From the NCBI RefSeq assembly GCF_040954835.1, contig NC_090704.1:42660979-42724978 (forward strand): a stretch of DNA of 64,000 nucleotides. The letters are read 5' to 3'. The DNA comes from Lepisosteus oculatus (Eukaryota > Chordata > Actinopteri > Semionotiformes > Lepisosteidae). This document shows positions 1-11,170 of this stretch, piece by piece. A program made the position numbers and the translations under genes. The notes beneath the pieces were generated by a model, which worked only from the letters and a program-made list of their open reading frames with translations, was not told where the DNA came from and did not search any database. The first letter of the stretch is position 1. Every line of letters begins with the position of its first letter.

Positions 1-3000
1 AGGAATCAAACAGCTTAACAGACCTTACAATGAAAAAGGAGTGAGAGAACAAGTTATTTACATACAATACATATACACTGTGTATATATCCCTGTTTATT
101 TAATAAAGGGGGATGTGTTGGTTCTAATTTTTTTAGTGTAGAAATTGCATTACATTGAACAGAACAGTCCTCGAATTCAACTGCCAATTATCAGAAAAGA
201 CCATTTTTAAGATTATCCAAATCTGTGAAACGGACTGCAAAAACATTTACAGTCAAAACCATAATACTACACTTCTTATAAATGCAATGCAATTCTGAGT
301 TTCAAGATCAGAAACAGAATGGGACTGTTTACATAACTGTTTCATCTCAGAAAACATATGCACAACAGATATAGTCATGATTGCATGTGCTGACAAAAGC
401 TGTATGAAGTCATTCCAGATGAGCCACACTTCAAAATTCCCAGAGAGCAGTGTTGGCATTTCCACATCCTGGCTCGCAGTATCTCTATAAGATCAGTAGA
501 CTTTATGAGATCTATTTATCAGGCAATCTGTACAAAGATGTGAATATGCTTCCAGTGAGAGCCCCAGGACTTGCACTGAACGAGCAATCATTCAAGTTAT
601 CATGGTGTAGCAATGCGTTAAATATTGTATGAGATCATCTGTAGCTAAATCGTGGTAGAAAGGACTCTCTAGAAACATGCAAATTATTAATGCATAACCG
701 ATTCAAACACACACATAAGCCAGGAGGGAGCCAGCAAAATATCTACATGCACGTATGCAAAGAGACTGCAGCATGAAGCTGCATTACAAACATTTACACA
801 TAAATAAAGCCTGTAAAAGCAAATAGCGGGAATGCAAAAGATCCCTACCACACTGACTCAACCTTAGTTCCTCTGTGGCAGCCTACATAACACAGTAATG
901 ACTTAATTAATAAGAATAAAAGTGATTATGAAACGCAGTGACATCTGCCTTCGCAGTCACAGTTTAGTGTACCGTTATGTAATGGCTTGACACAATTAAA
1001 GGTGGCTCACACCTTTAATTACAGATTTGGGCCCTAATCAACACTTCCAGTTCTATTTCTGCCATGAATATGTAGGTTGTTAAAGATGATATAGAGACAA
1101 TCTAAGAAGATTACAAAAGTATCTTTCTCATATAATATGTAGACAGGGAAACTCATAATTAAGATTATATCAGACACCCACCCCCGAAAACACAAACACT
1201 TCTTCAAAAACAAAACTAATGGGACATATCTATTTCAGCACTGCAGGTAATAGCAGACCTGGAATCTGACTTTCAGCATGTATTACAACAGCTAAGTAAT
1301 TATATTCTATGGAAATTAATTGAATGACTTGTTATATTATTAAAGAATGTTAGAAATGTATCCCACTTCACCCTCTTCTGCTGTTCTTCAGAACTTTCTT
1401 CTCATAAGATTCTTCAAGTCTAGCTATGTGGAAATGAGAAAGCTGAGTTAGGTGTATCATAAAGTGCTAAACTAACAAGATCCAGGCCACTATGTAACAC
1501 TAACCTGCCTCTCCACCTCATATCCTTGCAAAGCAGCTTCTTAGAAAAGCTTTAAAATTCCTTTGAGTTTTACTAATGAAGCTCATCTTTCAGAGGTAAG
1601 AGAGATGGCATGTTAAGCCACATTAAGCCACAACCACATTTTTTAGCTTAAAAAGTAACTTAATGAAGACACTCCCCCCTACAGACCTATTTCCAACCCT
1701 ACTGTAGCGCAAGTAATCCTTAATTTCACCTGCTCTAATTCAACACGTTTTTATTCTCAAAGCAGAATGTTTCCTATTTTCTGAATCCTTGGCGGATTTG
1801 AAATCATAAACGCATATCCCCCAAAATCCTCAATCCCCCCCATAAATGTCAATTGTTACTGTATAAAAATGAACAGATGCATTAAAATCCTGAACATATT
1901 TGCAGAAAGAAAATGCCCTGCATACTCCCAACCTGAGAAAGACAAGAGTCTTACGTTACTAAATCCAGCCTTTGTTCCTCACTCCTCTTTGCTCTTACTA
2001 AGCAGATTTGACTATGCTGCAACAGCAAGCGAATAAAGCAATTTTAACAGTGGTCACTACCTCCTTCTCTCCCGCACTGCAGTGACCCTGAATTCACTCC
2101 CATTGATTACAGCGATGGCCAATGAAATACTGCATCACAAGACAGGAAGCCTGACAATGAGGTGAGATTTACTGTATTAATAAGGACAAGACTTTTAAGC
2201 AGCCTGCCTTCCGATCTGCAGAATGAACATGACAAAAACCTGCTCCGCCCCCATCCTCAGCAAGCTCACTACAAACAGTTCAATGGATTAATCTGAGCAA
2301 ACCACACATCTATACCCCTCATGCGCATATGCTTGAATGTCTGCACATTTCCACACATACATCACAATCAATAAAAAAAGAAATTCAATTCTAGCTCTCA
2401 CTTGACATTCTTCACCATGTGTTTAAAGCTACATGTCAAAAGTGATCCAGTTCCTTCCTCACCACTCTCCTTCTTACTGTGTCTATAATCACAGTTATGG
2501 AATACAAGCTTTTTGAAACACATTCACTCCTTAAACAGTATTTTTTATGTGCTCAGCCATACCCAGCTTCTGCCAAATTCATCTAAATCACACACATAAA
2601 GGCAGGACCTACAGTAATGTGCACATTATTTGTGATCTCCATTAAACAAGGATGACTAGGTCGAGGGATATTGAGGACATTTAACCAATCAAGGATCCAG
2701 CGACAGGAGTTAAAAAACAGACCCACATAACCCCCCCCCCATTCAAAATGACTGATTCTTCTAACAGCAATCTCCCAGTGAATATCCGTTTTGTCCATTT
2801 TACAGGAAAGAAAGAGTAACTACTATAAATTTACAGTTGGAAAAAAGAAAGACCAATAGGCAGAAAGTAAAGACGTTTATGTTAGTCCTGTTAGACATTA
2901 TGTTAGTGGTGTCTGGCTGTGGTACAGATCTGCGAGAGTGTAAAGAGGCTACAGTTATCTCTCCCCAGGCACCTTCTCTCCTCTGCACCAACACAGCTCT

Positions 3001-3039
3001 ATCAATAGTGATGAATTGCCAAACACTACTCCATATCCT

Positions 3040-3570
3040 AAGCACTGTCCACGGTGCAGCATCACAAACACAGCTCCTTACCCCGTGAGCACTGTCCAAG
3101 AGACTGAGTCGCCAAACACAGCTCCTTACCCCGTGAGCACTGTCCATTTCACTGAATCGCCAAACACAAGTCCTTACCCTATGAGCACTGTCCATTTCAC
3201 TGAATCGCCAAACACAAGTCCTTACCCCATGAGCACTGTCCATTTCACTGAATCGCCAAACACAGCTCCTTACCCCGTGAGCACTGTCCATTTCACTGAA
3301 TCGCCAAACACAAGTCCTTACCCCATGAGCACTGTCCATGAGACTGAATCGCCAAACACAGCTCTTTATCCTATGAGCACTGTCTATGGTACTGAATCGC
3401 CAAACACAGCTCCCCGCCCTATGAACACTGTCCATGGTGCTGCATCACCAAACAGCTCCCTACCCTATGAGCACTGTCCATCGTGTTGAGTTACTGTACC
3501 AAACAAAGCCTCTTACCCTTTGAGCACTTTCTATGGTCCTGAATCGGCCAAACAGGTGCTTACTGAACCA
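3040..3570. repeat. 48-bp minisatellite, about 11 units
   Basis: The phrase GAGCACTGTCC recurs every 48 bases (3087, 3135, 3183, 3231, 3279, 3327, 3375, then degenerate units near 3423, 3468 and 3520). Each unit carries CTGAATCGCCAAACACA and CCTTACCC(C/T). The central units are nearly identical and the edges decay. Because 48 is a multiple of three and the unit lacks stops in some frames, long open frames appear on both strands: 211 codons on minus and 157 on plus, each a 16-residue peptide repeat. I read these frames as by-products of the repeat length. It lies inside AATK intron 1. Confidence 0.93.
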
Positions 3571-4169
3571 CAGTGGAGTTACTGCTAACTGTAGCTACAG
3601 TAACAAGAAACCAAGTTTCAGGATCACGGTGACGCAGTACAGCTGAAAAGTGATTTGCTTACTATAGATAGAAACTCAACATCACAAATGAATTAGCTTC
3701 TTTCTTCCTTCTTTTTATGATGAGATAATGTTGTATTTCCTTCTTAATTTATAGTGTTTTTTATTTGAACCCCCTCTTAAAATCTATTCACACAATCTTT
3801 CTAAATCTTTTTCTTCACTTTAGACTTTATTCATTGAATTTAAGGAATACTTAAAATTCAGAGATTGCACCAATTAGAAATGAGAAAAAAACCATATGAT
3901 TCAGCTTTTATTCCCAAAGACTTTTTTGGGGTGTCCTGTGGTCTTGTGAATCTTATAAATATGCATTGCAAGACCTCTGAACGGTAGATGAAATAAATCA
4001 TCATGTAACTGGTAGAAGGATTTCATTATGTTTACTGTATGTAGCTTGGTTTCTTACAGTTAAGAATTAACTCATGTTGACCATAAGATGCTAGCAAATC
4101 ATGTAGCAAAATTGATCAAGCGGTTTTGTTAGAAGAAGTAATAAATGATAAAACTACATGCTACGTGAT

Positions 4170-4411
4170 GCAGTCATGGCCAAGTGGTTAAAGAGATAGA
4201 CTACAAAACCTTTTGGGTCTTCCCCACTCAGATTTGAATCCGGCCGACTGTGAGCTTCAATCTTTTGGGAGTACAGAACATGTTGATGCTGCCGACACCC
4301 TGACTTCATTCAAGAAACAGCTACAGTAGATGAAATCCTTGGATTAATTAACTACTAACTCCAAACTGGACAGATGGCCCAACTGGTCTCCATGGTTTCA
4401 TCTTATGTTGA
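4170..4411 (+). mobile_element. tRNA-Ser-derived SINE
   Basis: Bases 4170-4253 align by eye with vertebrate tRNA-Ser (AGA/TGA type). They carry GGCCAAGTGGTTAAAG (box A region), the long variable arm, and GATTTGAATCC (box B with one change), ending CCGACTG. The anticodon stem-loop is disrupted, so this is not a working tRNA. It runs into a non-tRNA body containing TTCAAGAAACAGCTACAGTAG, GGATTAATTAACTACTAAC, GATGGCCCAACTGGTCTCC and a terminal CATCTTATG. That is a CR1-type tail seen in fish SINEs, which implies mobilisation by a partner LINE. The copy is decayed. Confidence 0.72.
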
Positions 4412-5293
4412 TTTCACTGAAAAATCATGCAGTGTTGCTATTAGTAATAGTGATGATGTGATGATGAAATATGACCTGGGAGAAGAGACTGAAATATGAA
4501 AAGCAAAAAAATAACAATAAGTGCCATAGGCAATTACACAACATGAACCATTCAAGAATGTACAACAAGCCAACAGGGCACAGCTTTATGAATCTGATAA
4601 AACATAGCAAAACTTCTCCTTTAACACTCTTTAACAGTGAAATAAAACCAAACAAACAGAAGGACAAAGTCAGAAACAAGACAATAAATGTACCATGTAA
4701 GATATGTGACAGCTGGGCACATGGAAGTAGATTGATAGACCGGAAGAACAATACTACAATAGTTTAGACAGTTATAATTGCAATCAATACAATGTTTTTT
4801 TTAAACAATGCATCTATGAGCTTCTAATGCTTGCATTGGGCAGCAAATGTAGATGTGTCTATTTCCATGCTGTATCTGCAAGCTGCTTGTAAACTGTTTT
4901 CACACTACTGCCAACCTGCATCACATTTCAGAAGCTATTAAAATCAACTGACAGGTCCTGTAAAGTTGTGTTGTGCTGTGCATCTAATTTATATAAAAAA
5001 GCTCTTAAAATATTTCCTTCACTGCATTGTTGCTGGAGTGCAAGGATTTACAGTATTTACTTCCTTTATGGAATTTGTCACAAAAAAAAAAAACATGACT
5101 GTTTTCCTTAATCCTTTTCAGTGGATGAAGATCTTTTACAATAAGCCTTTTTCATAAAAATCAGGTCTCCCCCCCCCCCATGTGTAAAAACCCATGGTAC
5201 ATCTAAACTATTCGACTGCAGTAGCACATCAGCGAAGTAGGTCTGTTCCAAAGTATTGCATTATTTTCCTTGTATTTTGTCATCGTAATATAT

Positions 5294-5542
5294 TGTAACG
5301 CATACGGCCACCATTGCTTGTGAGAGCCGGCTTCAGAGTGCGGTGACGTCACCGCCCTTCCCTGTGAATAGCAGGGACCGCAGCTGCCGGGTTGAGGGGA
5401 GATCTCTCTTTAGCTCAACTGGCTGGGTCCCTGTTGAGCGATGCCAGAGGCCCAGGTTCGAGTCCCCGACGGTGGGGGGGCCGAGCTGAGGCGGCAACGG
5501 TGAGGGCGCATACTGCACCCATGTGAACCCTGGAGCGTTACA
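5294..5542 (+). mobile_element. 249-bp element with TGTAACGC/GCGTTACA ends and Pol III-like boxes
   Basis: The element begins TGTAACGC and ends with the exact reverse complement GCGTTACA. It is flanked on both sides by ATAT, which fits a 4-bp target duplication. Its interior is far more GC-rich than the surroundings. It holds a perfect box A (TAGCTCAACTGG, about 5,412) and a perfect box B (GGTTCGAGTCC, about 5,455) at tRNA-like spacing, and also a CRE-like TGACGTCA. A truncated copy of its right end lies at 34,966-35,020 on the minus strand, so it is an interspersed family. The TG...CA ends suggest a solo LTR or TRIM; the internal boxes suggest a tRNA-headed SINE. I cannot decide between these. 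Confidence 0.65.
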
Positions 5543-8500
5543 ATATGATTGGACGTCAACCTGAAGAAAGTAGTCATAAAATAGCATTAAAATGGCTTAC
5601 ATTCAAATCACTTGATAATTGCTAACTCTTTACTATAGGAATAGTTACAGTGCTCACATCTACTGTATACGAGTGCTGCAAAGGGAACTGGACAATTTCT
5701 TATTAGAAAATTCTCATGGTTATATGATTTTTTTCTCTCAGAATATCGAGAACCTTTTAATTGAAGGTGAATTGGGGTGGGTCTTTAACTGCTTCCAACC
5801 AGCTGAAGCAATGATTAAAATAAAACTAAGTCCTTATCACATCCCCCCTAAAAAGGATTTAGAAACCTTTCACTCAAAAATGTTGCGATTAATGCAGTTT
5901 ATCAATGCAGTCTCCAAATCAAGAGCTACAGGCTCCTGTGGATAATGATCTTTGTGCTGGGATAAGTGCAGTGCCCTTCAGCTGAAGCAGCTTTCCGGCC
6001 ATCACAATCAATTATCCTACAGGTATTACCCAGCCCAGTGGACACAAGTCTTTATTGTACTAGTAATTTCAGGTCTTCATACCATCCTTTTGGCTGCTAT
6101 TAAGTTTTTCTCAAGGGCTGCTTAAAGAACACCTTGCACACAAAATGGTTCATAACTGATGCTACAGTACGTACACCAACTTAAAGGAAATTCTAATACT
6201 TTAATAATTCTAATTCTATAGAATTGCTATAATTCTAATAGCATTTGAATTGTAAAAATGGTCACCAAAATTATTTTTTTATATGAACTTATGGTGCACT
6301 GGTACTGTATGTTCTGCATGAAGAGCACTAAATAAAAGCAAAAAGTATCACACCAAGATGAAAAAGTAAATCAAAGTGGAGTCAAAACATCTAGCTGAAT
6401 TAAAGACACCCAGATAAATCTTTCTAGAAGCAAATACAATAGACACAATATCACTGAAGTACTACATAAAAGACCAGTTAAGGAATCTAACTAAAATACC
6501 ATAATATAAAATGCAGACAGGTACAATATAAAGGTGTTTCTTAAAGAATGAAAATTATTTAAAATTCCTTGAGGCAGTTTAATTACTCTGGTTTGGGAAA
6601 ACTGAATATATAAGAGGATGCACGATCCCGGATCTGTTAAGGCTTGTTTAGAAGTGCAGAAACAACAGTGCTCCCTCTCACCATATAGATCAAGTCATAT
6701 TTTTATAAAAAGCTTTAAAATGAATATTTGATCATATTATAGTAACATATATAGAGTATTATAGTCAGTAGCAGAATGCAGTACAAGTTTTTTTCCAGAC
6801 TTACCTAGACTTCCATTCCTCTTGCTCCGACGGTCTTGTAGATCTGTAGAGTCATGCTGCGTAATGTACATGCAGCCATCCCCACCACGATAACAAGGTA
6901 GGCAAATGAAATATACTGCATAAGACATAAACACCTGTCCACGCAGGTCGTAGCCAGCCCTGCCAGTAAACCCGATAAACCTTAGTCTCGATGATGTCAC
7001 CGCCTTCCCGGCAAGCCACGGCCCATGAGCCGCGCAGCTTTGACAACAGCGGCGTGATTGAGTTAAAAATAATTAAAATCCACCAGAGATGACTCAATAG
7101 ATTAAAAAAAAAAATACAGTCTGAGTACTGGGGATTACCAATTCATAGACGAGTCCGTTTATTTCAGCCTACTCTTGTGGTCCGCAAGAGCATGTTTTTT
7201 TGATAAATCGCTAACGTAAAAATCCATGCACCGATCACAAACCGTATTGCATGTAATTAAAGTCTAATTGAACTAGTATCAGCTTTTAGAGTTACTTACT
7301 CCAGCCAGAAATATTTTCAATCACATCCACATGATAATTAGTCCAGCTGCGCTCCTTCGCATGATTGCTGAAGTATCCGTTATTTGGAGATTGGATAATT
7401 TTTACTTAGCCCTGCTGAATTGAATTCTCTTCTCAATCTATCACCTCTGGTACATTGACTCCAAATTCAATTATTTCTAATTTCAAGAATTTGATGGCAG
7501 CTCACTGCAAAGTCAATTGATTTGGTTACCAGCCATATAAGATGCACTGAGACAGATTCGAGATAGCTCAATTGCTCTGACAGAAATAGTCGGGTTTTTT
7601 TCTCATTTATGTTTACCATTTATTTCCAATATACGACAAACCCCGTAGGCAAATAGGAAATTTTATGGTTCAAATCCTTCTGAATTAAACAGTATAGTCT
7701 TAGGCTGTTTGTTTTTACCTGCTCAAACGTAGAAGAACTACAAATCCAAATACAAGATCGACTTCGTTGACTCTGTATACAACTTAAAGTGACTAGAAAC
7801 TATTTTGAAGATAAAAGCCTCCAATACTGCGAAGTCTTTAAAAACAATAATTTTATACAGATATACTTATATTTATTAATAATTGCTGATCACTAATTCC
7901 TTCATGAGAATTTATGAAAATAGTGTAGTTTAATTGTTATTGTTGAACAATTAAAAAAGCTCCAGATTACTTTTGTGCTTAAAATGTACTGTAGCTGAGC
8001 ATAACAATTTTGATAACAACAGGGAGAAGTTTCTAATATCTCCTACATTCCTGGGTAGGATACAAGCAGTTATTACATCAGTTCTATGTAATATAAAGAG
8101 CCGTGATTGTGAATTCACAGCACTTTAGTGCTCTGAACAGGGGTCAAATGGGTATATAATTTAAGGGATTCATCTGTTCATGCACAGCCTGAATATGACT
8201 TAGAGTTTCAACAGTTTACTTCTAAATAAGAGCAAAAATAATAATCCCCACATTATACTTTATACTGTCTGAACATAAATCATTTAAGCTGTGGAAAACT
8301 CTTCTCACCTTGAAACAATGGATTTTTTTCCTACAAAATCTCCAGGTGAACAATTTACAGCATTCCCTTAGAACATCAATAATGATGCAGAAGGTTGGTG
8401 TACTGTACCCTGACACCCATGCTGAGGAAGAATTGTCAAGGCTGTAGACCACAGGGGTCCATTATAAACCAAATTCAACCAGTGATGAGACCAGGAGCCT

Positions 8501-10267
8501 TCTGGTCACCATGGAAACCAATTCAGAGGTCCAACAAAGGCCATCTTGATTAGACTACTGCAGCTGAGCATCGAACCAGCACAAACAGAATTTTAGAGAT
8601 ACGCAATTGCTCACAAAACCGGCATTGTCGTCATCACCTTTTCCATTTTAAAGCGTTGCCACTCTACAGGTGTACTACAACAAAAAACATTTCCTTCAGT
8701 TCACTCTGGGGCTCCAACTACATATTTCTCAATAAATAATTGGAAAGTGTTCTTTAAAATTGGGCTTATTTTTCATTTAAAAAGGTGCCTGGGACCTTCT
8801 CATAGCTCCTGGATGCCATCACCACAGGGTAAATAATTACACAGCTAATCCTGATCCCTTTTAATTCAGTCTGCAAAGAACTGCAATCCAACCATCGCAA
8901 TGGAGTGACGCAGAAGTAAGGGTGACAGTGTCACTTCTCTCTCCACTGCAACAGAAATATTGAAGTGCTTTTCCAGACATACAACCATGTCATAAAAATG
9001 CATTGATTTTCATGCCCTAAATTAGCATTGTTGTTCAGTCATTTCTAATAATTTCATTGCCACAAGTGGATATATATATATTTAAAAGGTTATTTTCTGC
9101 TCATATTTGATACAGACTATTTCACGCTTAACAGCTTGTAGGAAAAGTCAAATCAAAAGCACTTCATTCATCAAAAGTATTCATGTAAATGAGCACCTTC
9201 CAGCTAGTCTCCACAGATCTAAACACAGGAAAAAGGACAGCAGATAAGCAAGAAGGAATAAGAATGTCAATTCAATATCTTTAATCCACAACAATAAATA
9301 TCCTGGTACAAATAATAAGTCTGGTGTACACTGAGGTAGTATAAACCCACACAAAGATTCTACACAAATCCTACAGTACATAAAATCTGCTGAAATGTGG
9401 GGGTTGGGGATTTTTTTCAAGAATCCTGACGATGTTGTATGAAGGGGAGGGGTGATTTCCGAGCGCAGGTACTGGAAGCGAGTATCCGAATACTTCTGAC
9501 AGTGGTCTGATCCCATAGCGCAGGTTTTCCAGAGACAGGTAACGCTAACGGCAGCCATGACCAGAGTTATTTCCAACGAGTACACCATTCTTCCAACCTG
9601 CACCGCCACGATGTCACCGTGCATTCAACCGATACCGTAAAATGTTACTGTATATTGAATTTAATTCTTTGCAAATTGTAATTAATAGAACACCAGAAGG
9701 GCCAGGAATGAAGATGGTTAAAACCTATCGCCGCCAAACCTTAGTTAAATGCTAGTGTATATATTATTCAGAGACCTTGGGTTTACAACCAGACATTGCC
9801 TCCAGTAGTTCCGATGCTTTCCTATTGGGAGTGTGGTTGTACTCGTTTTACCAGGTGTGCTGTAAAATCCATACCTCATTTGTTGCGTTTCCCGATCAAG
9901 CAATTTTGGGAGGAAATACTGTACTCTCACAGGCAACTAACCCCACCTGTGCAGGTTAATGTCTTGTTTTTCGTGCGGCACCTATGAGTGATACAGTATC
10001 TCCTGAAGCCCCTCATACTGTAGCAGCCCATCCCCCGGCTACATCCCGACGCGGAGAGGGTTAACCACAGCGGAAAAGCGCTGGAGGATAACCTCTAAAC
10101 GTGCAGCGCAGAGGAATTATCTGCACACGCTGCAGCAAATACGCGGATAGACGGCATAACAGGGCAAAGCCGAAAAAAAGATTTCAAAACGAACTGTTCA
10201 AGCTAGTTGTGCAGTCTAAACAGCGAATGCGGGATCGTTGTCGTTTTTTTTTTAAATCAGCACTCAC

Positions 10268-10349
10268 CTGGGTCGAAATGAGAACTGAAGGCAAAGCTGG
10301 GGTTGAAAAACGATGAAGACATGACCAGTACAAAGAGCCTCGCACACAT
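10268..10349 (-). CDS. aatk: AATK (LMTK1) first coding exon, partial gene
   Basis: This exon encodes 27 residues beginning MCARLFVLVM, then SSSFFNPSFAF and SSHFDP, and ends at a strong donor (CCAG followed by GTGAGT). The SSSFFNPSFAFSSHFDP segment matches, from memory, the N-terminus of apoptosis-associated tyrosine kinase (AATK/LMTK1). That protein is a membrane-anchored kinase of neurons and endosomes. The hydrophobic start looks like a signal or anchor segment. An in-frame TAG lies upstream (10398-10400), and no other in-frame ATG comes between it and this one. The usual mammalian start corresponds to Met10 here, so there are nine extra residues. The exon ends in phase 1, so the next exon must begin by completing an Asp codon. 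The transmembrane and kinase exons are not in the window and must lie beyond position 1. The neighbouring PVALEF and CEP131 genes support the identification. Confidence 0.85.
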
Positions 10350-11170
10350 CCTCCACTTCAGGAATCTCGTGTTGTTGCAATGCAGTATGAGAAAAGGCTA
10401 TTTTAAAAGGAAAGAAATGACGAACTGCCCTCTCGAGTGTTGCATTTCCCCTATCCAAAGACGCTCTAAGCGTCACAAGCCATACTCCACCATTTCATAA
10501 CTAAATGCATGTAATGGATTAAGATGCAGATGTTTCAGATAATTCTGTTCCTTTTCGTTTTGCATCAGGGTGCAAAGAAAACACCTCCAGTTTTTAACGT
10601 GCTGTTGCCAGAAAAAATAAAACTGGTTACATGACTAAATCAAGCAGCGGTGCCTGCTTGTTCTATACGATACCAATCTGATGCTGTTAATTTTAAATCC
10701 CCGTTTCTCCTCGTCTCTGCACCAAATCTCAGCCCGTTATCCGCTTCCCACTCTTCACACACCGCGATAGTAAGGATGTCCGCCTCAGCAGTATTGTTGT
10801 GTTTAAAAATGCAACAAAGCACAGAAATCGACTACCTGCTACTTGATATTGTGCATATTTAGATCTGTTATGTGTTGCTCAGGAATGAGATTAATCTCGC
10901 AGCACAGAGCGGTTTAGATATGAGAGAAGGAGCTGTTCTAGTGCTGACAACGAGAGCGCCATCTTGCTAATGTACTATATTGCTACCTCCGCTCTGGAAT
11001 CTGCAGAAGGAGGAGGGGGGGGTTAGGCATACAGGATAAAAGGGGAGGGGGAATCAAAAATCAGAAAGTGCGAGAGTGGCAGAGTCATGAGAGAAGGCAT
11101 GAAAACTGCAAACGGTGAAATCGCACAGATGAGAAAAATACGTCGTCACACAAGCGCTTTGATTATCCGG
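10350..11170 (-). promoter_or_regulatory. Probable AATK 5' UTR and promoter region
   Basis: The sequence immediately upstream of the AATK start is less AT-rich than the intron and contains scattered CpG (together with 9,960-10,350) and purine-rich GGAGGGG tracts near 11,010-11,050. I see no clear TATA box. The transcription start cannot be fixed from sequence. The open frames here on the plus strand look incidental. Confidence 0.35.

Larger units (their letters stand above)
1..10267 (-). other. AATK intron 1 (5' part of the intron)
   Basis: I found no convincing coding exon here. The LMTK transmembrane exon, expected to encode a hydrophobic stretch ending in CLCCKKG, is not visible on the minus strand, so intron 1 exceeds 10 kb. 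The stretch is mostly AT-rich unique sequence with a minisatellite (3,040-3,570), a tRNA-Ser SINE (4,170-4,411), a TG...CA-ended element (5,294-5,542) and short C-runs (2,731-2,740 and 5,168-5,179). Two GC-richer islands at 6,800-7,030 and 9,420-9,624 could be alternative 5' exons. The first has a good minus-strand donor (CTAG then GTAAGT, near 6,809), but neither encodes anything I recognise. Confidence 0.6.

Noticed and set aside
2800-3489. Long repetitive open frames of 211 and 157 codons on opposite strands
   Set aside because: They are produced by the 48-bp minisatellite. There is no conserved domain, splice context or start logic.
4170-4253. Functional tRNA-Ser gene
   Set aside because: The anticodon loop and box B are altered, and the sequence continues into a SINE tail.
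5400-5480. Functional tRNA gene with perfect A and B boxes
   Set aside because: I could not form a full cloverleaf with a matched acceptor stem, and it is embedded in a repeated element.
8505-8518. X-box-like GTCACCATGGAAAC in AATK intron 1
   Set aside because: It has one mismatch in the right half-site and no link to a ciliary gene.
9181-9624. 147-codon minus-strand open frame
   Set aside because: It matches no family I recognise, its composition is that of translated non-coding DNA, and it lies in an intron.
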